Of a stretch of 17,418 nt of DNA, positions 10,143 through 17,418 are shown piece after piece. How positions within the stretch are numbered: position 1 is the first letter of the stretch; every line of letters begins with the position of its first letter. Made by a program: the position numbers and the translations under genes. The notes beneath the pieces are model-generated. The model was not told where the DNA came from. It did not search any database and saw nothing but the letters and a program-made list of their open reading frames with translations. The stretch spans positions 1 through 17,418 of the forward strand of contig JAOXYB010020849.1 of the NCBI GenBank assembly GCA_028565635.1, read 5' to 3'. The stretch comes from Phoronis ovalis (Eukaryota; Phoronida; Phoronidae).

Positions 10143-10742
10143 CAGAGTGTGCGTGAGCTAAGTGGTACTTGTTTATCAGAAGTTCTTGCTTTTGCATACT
10201 TGAGGCTTTTTGGTAATGATAAGCACTGTACTATAAAATCAACTAACTGTGACAAGAACGTATCTCTTTACATCTATGCTAAAATTTCGCTTTTATATGA
10301 TATACATATTTTTTGGTTTTATTTTTTTAAAAGCAGGTATACCATAACAGTTGTTTTCACAATGCGTAGCCATGTACCACATAAAGTCGTACACAAACCT
10401 CACATCCGATAACTAGCTCAATTTACCATAGTTTCGCACAAGTTCCTATAAGCCTTGCGTAATTGTTGCTTATTACAGTTGGTGTCGCAGAAGAACTTGT
10501 GGTCCCCTATGTCGCACATCGTACTTTGTTTTTTGGTTTGTGACGTCATATTCGTATATTCGGCTTACAAATCAACAGAGGTCGGGTTATACATGCAAAA
10601 CACAACGTATCACGAAATTTATTTTGCCACGGCAATTCTAAAACTAAGAAAATTCACCAGCTACTTCTGTATTATATGTGTGTGGCATGACAAAACGAAA
10701 GACAAAGTATCATGCACGACGTATGGCAGCAAATCCACATAA
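10143..10742 (+). other. Stop-poor reading frame behind a good splice acceptor, possible decayed or spliced coding remnant
   Basis: The sequence acttttttacag at 10131-10142 is a strong acceptor and is followed directly by CAG (a NAGNAG arrangement). From 10143 one frame runs about 200 codons with only two internal stops, TAA at 10410 and TAA at 10449, and closes at about 10740. In DNA this AT-rich a random frame of that length should hold a dozen or more stops. The predicted residues are rich in F, Y, I and S and match no family I know. There is no ATG at the head of either half. A CAG|GTATAC donor-like site lies at 10334-10342. The frame could be a decayed gene or transposon ORF, an exon joined in phase 0 to the candidate at 7275-7381 (unproven), or composition bias. 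Confidence 0.22.
10541..10548. promoter_or_regulatory. Perfect cAMP response element (TGACGTCA)
   Basis: An exact match to the palindromic CREB/ATF site, in context tgTGACGTCAta. CpG-containing 8-mers are rare in this composition, so it stands out, but a lone motif does not show function. No TATA box or initiator is evident close by. Confidence 0.4.
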
Positions 10743-11103
10743 TATCCACACAATTTTATGATTTGTTAGCTAGGTTGCTATAATTAAATAAGATTTGTGA
10801 TTACAAGTGATATGTAACTGTTGGTGAAATATAGATGGGTTTTTTTTCATGGCGCCAGGTATAAAGAAATGTAGAAATATTATAGTGTGGTTGATAAACG
10901 AACTGCGTTTGGTGGGTTATCGGTTAAGTATATCGGGAAATTTGAAAATATATAAAAATAGATAGCGCTGCGAACAAAGAATTCGAAACGATACGATTTA
11001 GAAGAATTTTATGCAAATGAACACATTTCTAAATTCCAACAAACATATGTTTGTGACAAAAGGAGTTGATAAATTGCAGAAAATGAAATTTATCATGAAT
11101 GTG
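10743..11103. other. Non-coding spacer
   Basis: No ORF, RNA gene or repeat was recognised. A TGGCGCCA palindrome lies near 10851, without context. Confidence 0.45.
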
Positions 11104-11717
11104 TGATGAATGAGCTTTAATACGCTGTATGTCATTTCGATTTTCTTTGCCTACAAATTCTGTTTTACTACCATATATCCTAAAAATAAACTCGGCCAAT
11201 TTAAAGACGTTTGTGTACAGTATTTTAGAAGTAATTCAATTTCTGTTTGACGTAGCGTGTAATAGCTAGCATAGCAATAACAATCGCCTCATATCTTGAA
11301 ACCAAGATGAAATCGGTATTTTGAAAGTTTCTATATTACGTTATGTCAGTTAAACAGAATTCGATTTAAAGCATTCATGCAATCAAAATGTTCGCTTGCT
11401 TTTTAAGTACTTTTTAATAATTATACATTTTCTTACATACTCATAATACATAATTCCAAACAGCACCGAAAAAAAATTATTAAAATTTTAGTCAGTGCAA
11501 GTTAAACAAAATGATCAAAAATCATGTTCAGCCGCGATAGTTGAAATTTCGTTACCAAACCGTGTACGAATTATTAAAAAGTTACAAATATAAATATTTC
11601 AAGCTTATAAATAACGATTTTTGAACCATCCGCCAGATTATAAATAAAATATTTTGGGAAGAATATTTAAAATCTATATGTTAGCATAAAAACTAAGACA
11701 TTAAAGCTCATTCATCA
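11104..11717. mobile_element. 614-bp segment bounded by 18-bp perfect inverted repeats, possible MITE or repeat pair
   Basis: The 18 bases at 11104-11121 (TGATGAATGAGCTTTAAT) are exactly complementary to 11700-11717. The match does not extend inward or outward, no clear target duplication flanks it, and the interior is AT-rich without an ORF. An 18-base perfect inverted repeat within 600 bases is unlikely by chance. It may mark transposon ends, or two opposite copies of a short dispersed word or recognition site. Confidence 0.35.
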
Positions 11718-11894
11718 TCTAGTTCCGATAGTTGACTGATACCAATTGTAAAAAAATATTAGATAAATTTAATTATTGTGTTACGTGTTACAGTATGTAA
11801 TCAATCTTCTGTTAGCGAATTGTTGTAGGCATAAAGAAACATGTTTTTAAGTGATATATTTAGGTGATAATGGACAATGCCACAAGAATTTCAA

Positions 11895-11944
11895 TTTTTC
11901 CCTTTAAATCCTGATACTATTTTTCCCTTTAAATCCTGATACCA
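11895..11944 (+). repeat. 25-bp tandem duplication
   Basis: Two adjacent 25-base units (11895-11919 and 11920-11944), both containing ccctttaaatcctgata and differing at one position near the end. The near-identity suggests a recent slippage event. Confidence 0.92.
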
Positions 11945-12672
11945 TTTTTGTATTTAACGATATTTAATTCAATGATGTAAGTACAGATCCAACTACTGTA
12001 GTTATAGTTTATTTAGTCTTCTGTTTTCCATTTTAATTGCTTCTTGATTATAAAAACGAATATGTTTTTTTTGCAAATACATGATACTGATAAAATGAGA
12101 CCTCAATGGCGAGAAGATATATAATCCATTTTTTTAAAAGTAATATTATTTTCTGCTTTTAAGTATTAAAATACTTAAAAGTTGTGTGTTTATATGGTAA
12201 TGCTGCACATTTAAACTTATTTTCAAAATTATATGCCCATAAAATATCTAATGGTGTAATTAATTCCTAAACATGTTCAAGATAGTTTTGTAATTTTCTA
12301 AGTTATGTAATCTGTGATAGAGAATACTATACAGCAAACTGTGTGATATGCATTAAACGTATTTCATGTGTTACATAATCATATTAATAATATCCGCAAC
12401 AACATCGTAACTGGTATTTATTACATGCCGTTTATTTACAAAGTATGTAGGTTCTGTATTTTTACGCTATAAATGTCTTATTCCATTAGCATTATGTACT
12501 TGCAACAAATCTGTTCATTTGTAATTTACATTGTGTAAGATTCAATGTGATAATCGACTAGCCAAGCTCTAATCCAACTAAGCTTGTACAATTTCTCTAG
12601 TCTAGAAAACCCTGAAGAGAAGAATTCCATACAGATCGATAAAGTTAATAAAGTCAAAATATTGAAAATTTC
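11945..12672. other. AT-rich non-coding DNA
   Basis: It holds the 26-bp palindrome at 12156-12181 and nothing coding. A 69-codon minus-strand ORF (12526-12735) overlaps the neighbouring repeat cluster and has no recognisable domain. Confidence 0.45.
12156..12181. repeat. 26-bp palindrome (12-bp perfect arms, 2-base centre)
   Basis: The arm CTTTTAAGTATT and its exact complement AATACTTAAAAG are separated by AA. It forms a hairpin or cruciform on either strand. There is no downstream T-run pattern or gene to make it a terminator. Confidence 0.9.
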
Positions 12673-12808
12673 CTTTTGATGAATTACGTGTAGAAAATAT
12701 TTATCATCAAAAGCAGTTTTTTCAAATTTTCTCATTCTCTTTTGACGAATAACATGTAAGAAATGTGTAAACTGCTGTTGACGAATACAAAAATATGGAC
12801 ATCAAAAG
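12673..12808. repeat. Diverged direct and inverted repeat cluster (CTTTTGAYGAATWAC words)
   Basis: The 26-base word at 12673-12698 recurs at 12739-12764 with about 21 of 26 matches (offset 66), and a shorter form, ttgacgaatac, occurs near 12778. The first copy also forms a hairpin: CTTTTGATGA (12673-12682) with TCATCAAAAG (12704-12713), 21-base loop. Another atcaaaag ends the cluster. This looks like an old tandem array with inverted satellites, or an array of binding sites. Confidence 0.55.
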
Positions 12809-12841
12809 TAAAAACGTCGAGAATATGGCAGCGACAGGCAA

Positions 12842-12964
12842 TATATAAGCTCGATAACGAAAAAATTCAACACATACAGTCATTCTCTTTGTCTTCTTCT
12901 TATGACCTATCGTGAGCTTAGGGGAGCATTTCAGTGCATGAAGGTGATCCTCAGCCTTGATTAG
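12842..12964 (+). promoter_or_regulatory. Weak core-promoter candidate with a 20-codon ORF
   Basis: TATATAAG at 12842-12849 is followed about 30 bases later by an initiator-like catacagtcattc (around 12873-12885), then a pyrimidine-rich leader and ATG at 12902. That ATG opens 20 codons (MTYRELRGAFQCMKVILSLD) to TAG at 12962-12964. The stretch from 12895 to 12960 is visibly richer in G+C than its surroundings. The small ORF matches nothing known and may continue through an AAG|GTGATC donor-like site near 12943. TATA-like words are common in AT-rich DNA, so this is a suggestion only. Confidence 0.2.
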
Positions 12965-14807
12965 CTTTTACAATACACCATCACACTTCTAGCTATACAC
13001 TTACATCCCGCAATTCTGCAATATGAGTAGGGATATTATGTTGCTAAGTAAAGGTGATGAAACGCCCATTGTTGATTTCAAGTAGAATTTCCAAATAAAT
13101 GTCATTTTATGTTGTGGGGCGTTGTTTCTTATGCGCGGTTTATGTCTGCATAGCTTTTCTTTTCTGTAAAATTCAATGTACCTCCTCTTAGCTCGAACCA
13201 AGTTGATGCATCATAAAAACGTACGCTACGCCTGCTGTAGGCTATGCTAGCTGTTCACTAGACGAGTTAAGCACGGAAAACGTCTGAACCTTGTCCTATA
13301 TACCATAATTTGCGAAGAATCTTTACTGGAAGTAGTTCTTTGTTAAGTATTCATAGATTATGTGGATTACTAGTAATAACTTGTTTGTATCGACCGAGAA
13401 CAGTAGAGAACATTAGACTAAGCTCAGCTACAGACATATAATTATATTTCTAGTGCACAGTCAAAAAAAGACTGATATTTTTAATTATTTTTCAACTACT
13501 CTTTTTTACTGGTATTTTTTCCCGTATAATCTAAATCTAAAAAAACTTTGGCTGCTAGGTAGACATCACGATGTAGGATATAAATCTGGATTTCAGAGTG
13601 ACGGAATAGTATAAAGTGTGTATAAATCTATATAACTACTGTACTTCGAATAATTATATAAGGTTCTCGCTTTCACAAACAGTCACAACCGCTACTGTAC
13701 TGCTGTCGAAATAGATGTGCTTGTAGTTTAACAACTTGAAGAAGTTGGATTGAGTTGAGTTGGACTGGGACTAAATAGGATTTACCACGAGAGGTATTTG
13801 CAATGATGTCATTAGAATTGAAATGATGAGTATATGTAGATATACCTACATCTTACACAAGGTATGCCTTCCAAATATTCACATTGTTTCTCTTATTTAT
13901 AGTATGAAATAACAAGATATTCTGCGAAAAAGGTGATAATGTTCGACTCATTGGATAGGAAAGTGTCATTGCTGTAAAATAATTTTTAAATACTATACCA
14001 TACTGACGTGCCTCAGCTTACTCGAGCCTTCGCTTTATTAAAAAAAACATATTAAGAGTCTTACATTCGAAAACGTGCTAATGTAAATAACCATTCTCTC
14101 CGCCGTTGTAATTATTCCAGTTGGGACAGTTACAATGTACATAGTACAGGTGGAATACGGGGCGTTGCGTTTGAGCAAGGTCATATAACTTTAGTGGAAC
14201 CGATCGATAATTTATAATGATTGTAATTCTACACAAATACTAAATTACATTTTTGGCTTGAAACATTATATCATTTTAAAATAAGAACTGATGTGTACAT
14301 CTAACAAAATTACAAAAAAGCAATAACTGCAAACACGTACTCAAAAAAACTAACTACGATCTAACCGTGACTATATTTTTTGGAAGCTTTTATTTGGGAT
14401 TGTGGGAAGATGACCTTTTTTTTTAGCTCATTCTCCTTAATAGTAATCGAGGGGTATTGACATCGAACACTTATCTAATATGCATGCAGCAAATTCTGTA
14501 ATTGATAACTGCGTATGATTAGTTCAGTTAAAGACGTTAAGTGGCTTATGTCATAAAATATTTAAAACAATTTGTAAAATTACATGTTGCAATCAGCTTT
14601 ATTGTGTCTATTAGCTAAGAGAAAGGGAAATTGGATTATGCGTAGAATAATTACTTTAACGTTCTTCATCCCTGGAATCCGTACACAGTTTAATATTTTA
14701 GTTACCACGTTAAACGACTGCTGTCAACCGTGGAAATAATCAAGCACCTGGGCATTTAAAAGTATAAATATGCCGTACTTAAATGTATTTTCGTGTTTTT
14801 ACTACAA
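12965..14807. other. Non-coding DNA, nothing supported
   Basis: The 66-codon minus-strand ORF at 13001-13201 lacks a recognisable domain. Single CAGGTG/CACCTG words occur at 14147 and 14745. Short ttgga/ttgag-type repeats lie near 13744-13770. No RNA gene, exon or element boundary was found. Confidence 0.5.
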
Positions 14808-14875
14808 TATATAAAAGGTCTCTGTATGTTCGTGTTTTCATGTTTGATTAGCTTCTGACAGGAGAATTTGTAAGT
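14808..14875 (+). promoter_or_regulatory. TATA box followed by a splice-donor match
   Basis: TATATAAAAGG (14808-14818) is a full TATA consensus. A transcript starting about 30 bases on, near 14840, would reach GTAAGT (14870-14875) after only some 30 bases, giving a very short non-coding first exon. A tctgacag acceptor-like word ends at about 14860 between them. Each part is individually weak. Confidence 0.2.
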
Positions 14876-15301
14876 ACCTTAAATCAGTTTTCCCATAAAA
14901 ATTGATTGCTTTTAATTATAAGATTTATCTAATGGCTTCAATTTATACTGCTAGTAGGCACATTTCATTTTAATTTTTCGGTATTTCTGATACAAATCAA
15001 AGTTATATACAGTCATTTTGTAGTATTAAGATATCACTTTTAAACCTTGTTTCTCCTTGTTTATTTAAGATTGCATTTGGAAACCACTTTATTTTAGGAA
15101 TAACACTCTCCTCAACGATTATCTGAAGGTGCAGCCAATAAGTGAGATAACACTATTGCATTCCTTTATCTGTATAATGATGTATATCGAAATTGTTTTT
15201 ATGAAAATTAAAGCTAGCTTGGTAATCAAAGGTGTGTTTCTGCACCACGCTGTATGTGAGTTTATGAACTGACCTCGGTCTCTTTTAGGTGTTTTTAAAC
15301 C
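14876..15301. other. AT-rich non-coding DNA
   Basis: No coding frame, element boundary or RNA gene is visible. A polypyrimidine-AG (gtctcttttag) ends near 15289, with no matching donor. Confidence 0.5.
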
Positions 15302-15471
15302 TTAAAGTTGGGGTCCCAGAATCTTTGGCTAAAATGTCCAAAAATTGTGTTCCAAAATGTTTTTGCTATAATTTCTATAACTGAAGTTCATTAAATCGCA
15401 TTTTTTTCATGAAATATGAGCCCGTATAAGAAAAAAACAGTCGTAGAAACTCACGAGAACAACAAATTTCT

Positions 15472-15485
15472 CCACCAGATGGCGC
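15472..15485 (+). promoter_or_regulatory. CTCF-like binding site
   Basis: CCACCAGATGGCGC fits the bilaterian CTCF core (CCASYAGRKGGCRS) at every position except the base following the AG-purine, which also fits (T). The same AGATGGCGC core is known for insect CTCF. It lies inside the inverted-repeat segment 15302-15730. Occupancy is unknown. Confidence 0.45.
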
Positions 15486-15546
15486 ATTCTTTCCTGAAAA
15501 TTGTACCCTTGCCACCATATTTCTTACTTCCCATTTTCGCTAATAG

Positions 15547-15634
15547 ATGGCGAATTTTGGTGGATCCGCAAAAACTCCACATTTTCACCAATTACTCGGC
15601 TACTACAGCGAACTTTTGGAAAATATTTTGGCAG
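15547..15634 (+). CDS. Candidate exon or partial ORF, unknown product
   Basis: ATG at 15547 follows an acceptor-like ttttcgctaatag, with in-frame TAA and TAG codons directly upstream. The frame runs 29 codons (MANFGGSAKTPHFHQLLGYY, then about nine more residues ending NILA) to CAG|GTATGT at 15634/15635, a good donor, giving a phase-1 exon. The residue composition is more protein-like than most ORFs here, with a possible amphipathic helix at residues 14-29. No family is recognised. Read through the donor, the frame continues to 118 codons, but its last third is only the 18-bp minisatellite (SIKCSP repeats). An overlapping frame is open from an ATG at 15416 to 15643, so coding frame cannot be decided by eye. 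The ORF lies wholly within the inverted-repeat segment, so it may be transposon-borne sequence and not a host exon. Confidence 0.2.
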
Positions 15635-15786
15635 GTATGTTAGAACTTAGTTTTGAGTGTAATGACACCAACCTGAAATTGTGGGTATATATTCAGCGAG
15701 TGTGCAAAGATTCTGGGATCCTAACTTTAATCAGTTATAACTTGTCAAAATTTTCTTTTTTTAGTTTACACCATTACCTTTTATCT

Positions 15787-15894
15787 AGTATCAAATATTA
15801 CCCCATTATCAAATATTTATCCAGTATCAAATGTTCACCCAGTATCAAATGTTCACCCAGTATCAAATGTTCACCCAGTATCAAATGTTTGCAT
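15787..15894 (+). repeat. 18-bp minisatellite, six units
   Basis: Six head-to-tail 18-base units; the core is agtatcaaatgttcaccc. Units 3, 4 and 5 (15823-15876) are identical, units 1, 2 and 6 are diverged. Because 18 is a multiple of three, any frame without a stop in the unit stays open, which explains the long ORF across it. Copy number is likely to vary. Confidence 0.95.
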
Positions 15895-16431
15895 ATATAC
15901 TAAAATAGCATATATTAACTAAAGCAAGTATTGACATCTTTTAGGGATTTTTTCTGCTTATATGTGTAATGTTACACAACCAGAGATTATGATATTTTAC
16001 AATAAATGATATTACAATAATAATATGCAGAAAATAGTCTGAACCTACAGACTAGTCAGCTTAGGTCCAAGGGGATATTAAACATGTCAAGGACAGTATT
16101 ATTATTACTAGAGACCTAGAACTAATTTTATCCTATGTAAACAAGCTTATATTTCTTAGATATTGTTTGGTAACTGAACGTTAACATTTATTTTATTCTT
16201 GAAATGATGTACTTACTGCAAAATGTCAACAATTTAAAATTACAGGTAAACTACATAAACATATCCAATTTGCGCAATAACTATTAGAAAAACTGTATGT
16301 TTTTTTTGCACACATACCTATTCAAAAACCCAATTAGCTATATTAACTAATCGGACCACCGATGAGAAGGTATCTAAAACTAGTAAGGTGTTGACAGAAC
16401 ACTACTACTAAATAGCAGAAAATCCTAGTTT
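15895..16431. other. AT-rich non-coding DNA
   Basis: No ORF, exon pair or element boundary is evident. An acag|gtaaac donor-like word near 16244 has no open frame behind it. Confidence 0.5.
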
Positions 16432-16446
16432 CAGCGCCACCTGGTA
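16432..16446 (-). promoter_or_regulatory. CTCF-like binding site, minus orientation
   Basis: The minus strand reads TACCAGGTGGCGCTG, matching the central AGRKGGCRSY core fully and the outer CCASY at three of five bases. Together with the plus-oriented site at 15472 it makes a convergent pair about 950 bases apart. It also contains a CAGGTG E-box. Function is inferred from motif match only. Confidence 0.4.
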
Positions 16447-16685
16447 CAATATTTCATTCGTCTGTAACGTTTTCGATATATTTACTTATAATTTAAAGAT
16501 GCCCATTCTGTACCCACTAAGATCCGAGCCAGGCAATTCACTGAGGGTGATGTCTTTGTCGTGCATTTATTCGGGCTTTCATTTTTTTGAGCCAGAAGAG
16601 ACGCATTGAGATACTCATTCAACTCATTTTCCCATAACTCGACCAGATATCTTAGCAGCTTGTAAGAGTACACATTCTCATATTA

Positions 16686-16888
16686 CCGGGGAGGTACTTG
16701 ACAAAACATTTGGTGTTGGTGTGCGGCCCATGGTAAAAAACCCTGACCCTGTGGTAAATAAAGGTCACTAAAAGTATACCCTGTCGTAAATGAAAAAAAC
16801 ATGAAAAATATACCCTGTGTAGAATTCACTTGTAAATTATATACCCTGTGGTAAATAAATTTCCTATTTGAATGACAATACCCCCGGG
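16686..16888 (+). mobile_element. 203-bp MITE-like element with a core of four ~32-bp tandem units (best-preserved family member)
   Basis: The left end reads CCGGGGAGGTACTTG and the right end TACCCCCGGG, an imperfect short terminal inverted repeat. Flanks are catatta (16679-16685) and catgtta (16889-16895), a probable 7- to 8-base target duplication with one mismatch. Between the ends the word accctgt recurs at 16746, 16778, 16812 and 16843 (spacing 32, 34, 31), usually continuing as ggtaaataaa. The block 16709-16728 matches 17 of 20 bases of the minus-strand block at 88-107. There is no ORF. The duplication size resembles that of the 389-bp element at 3380, suggesting a hAT-like source transposase, which is inference. 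Confidence 0.62.
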
Positions 16889-17395
16889 CATGTTACCCAC
16901 AAGATGAAGCAGAAATTTCGAAATTTTACTACCTTACAACAGACAAATGGATATCATCTTTTCTAATTTGGTACTGTAGCTATGATCCTTCTCAAAGCTG
17001 AGTTTATTTGCTGCTTCAAATAAAAAATAATGGCAAAGTACGCACACACGCTTTCTGTGAAATAACGGTCATTTGCATTTTCTAGATGTATATTTCATCA
17101 ATGTTTCATCCTGAAAGTATATTACGCGTGCCTTACATACATGTAAGCCTACAAGACACTTTGATGTTGCATTCCATGTAATTCAAAAGTTCTGATTTTA
17201 AGAAACACTATCGCCGATATCTATAAGTGTAAGTCATTCTTTGCATTACTTTGAAAGTATTTTTGTTATCGTTTGGTAAATATAAAATTCTTCGAACCTC
17301 AGCTCCTTCGACTACTTCTATAAGTTCCTGTGATTATATTATAAACACCTTTTGTTTATAGCTACTTTCAATATACTTTATATAAGATAAAGATA
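16889..17395. other. Non-coding DNA to the right edge
   Basis: No coding frame or element end is seen. A perfect octamer (ATGCAAAT, minus strand) sits at 17071-17078; two others occur in the window at 9062 and 11011, about what composition predicts. Confidence 0.5.
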
Positions 17396-17418
17396 ACACA
17401 CACACGCACACACACACG
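17396..17418. repeat. (AC)n microsatellite, cut by window end
   Basis: Alternating AC with one G interruption at 17406 and another G at the last base. The true length is unknown because the window ends inside or just after it. Confidence 0.92.

Larger units (their letters stand above)
15302..15730. mobile_element. 429-bp segment with 26-bp terminal inverted repeats and TTAA ends
   Basis: 15302-15327 and the complement of 15705-15730 match at 24 of 26 bases, both reading TTAAAGTTnGGnTCCCAG onward, where the two n positions are the mismatches. The outermost four bases on each side are TTAA, the target duplication used by piggyBac and Kolobok elements, but the following AGTT is not the usual piggyBac start, so no family is assigned. 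The interior is richer in G+C than the flanks and holds a CTCF-like site, two agatggcg words 68 bases apart, and an exon-like ORF. No transposase is present. It may be a MITE that carries or resembles host sequence, or a non-mobile inverted repeat. Confidence 0.5.

Noticed and set aside
16482-16673. Minus-strand 63-codon frame with a fairly protein-like sequence (LLRYLVELWENELNEYL and onward)
   Set aside because: It begins with GTG, is closed by an in-frame TAA just upstream, has no convincing splice sites and matches no family I recognise. A protein search with the whole frame would settle it.
9062-17078. Three perfect octamer words ATGCAAAT (9062, 11011, 17071)
   Set aside because: Composition predicts one or two in the window, so there is no enrichment.

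Overview
The window looks like intergenic or intronic DNA from an animal nuclear genome. It is AT-rich (roughly one third G+C by eye) and full of microsatellites, short tandem duplications and small non-autonomous transposon-like elements. It has no long open reading frame: the longest is 118 codons and owes part of its length to an 18-bp satellite. There is no operon layout, no rRNA, no complete tRNA and no CRISPR array. Metazoan-type splice signals (polypyrimidine-AG, CAG|GTAAGT) and CTCF-like sites suggest a bilaterian, perhaps a marine invertebrate, but no protein is recognisable enough to name a taxon.

Layout. 1-131 and about 364-500: two minus-oriented pieces of one small element family with CCCCGGGG termini and cores of roughly 30-bp tandem units. 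501-2018: AT-rich non-coding DNA with a (TA)19 tract and a 21-bp duplication. 2019-4531: a local excess of CAGGTG E-boxes, interrupted by a well-bounded 389-bp element (3380-3768) with about 33-bp terminal inverted repeats and a perfect 8-bp target duplication, and by a 149-bp inverted repeat carrying a Pol III B-box (4055-4203). 4532-7274: little recognisable. 7275-7381: the best spliced-exon candidate, with branch point, acceptor, donor and a possible start codon. 7388-10142: AT-rich DNA with minor repeats. 10143-10742: a stop-poor frame behind a good acceptor, containing a perfect CRE. 11104-11717: a segment bounded by 18-bp perfect inverted repeats. 11895-12808: duplications, a 26-bp palindrome and a repeat cluster. 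12842-12964 and 14808-14875: two weak promoter-like arrangements. 15302-15730: a 429-bp segment bounded by 26-bp inverted repeats with TTAA ends, enclosing a CTCF-like site and an exon-like ORF, followed by an 18-bp minisatellite (15787-15894). 16432-16446: a second CTCF-like site in the opposite orientation. 16686-16888: the only member of the CCCCGGGG family with both ends visible. 17396-17418: a CA repeat running off the edge.

No set of genes works together here. The most distinctive content is a group of four short elements that share G/C-rich CCCGGGG-type ends, and in two cases 7- to 8-bp target duplications, and whose cores are short arrays of about 28-35-bp units. The unit sequence differs from element to element while the period is roughly kept.
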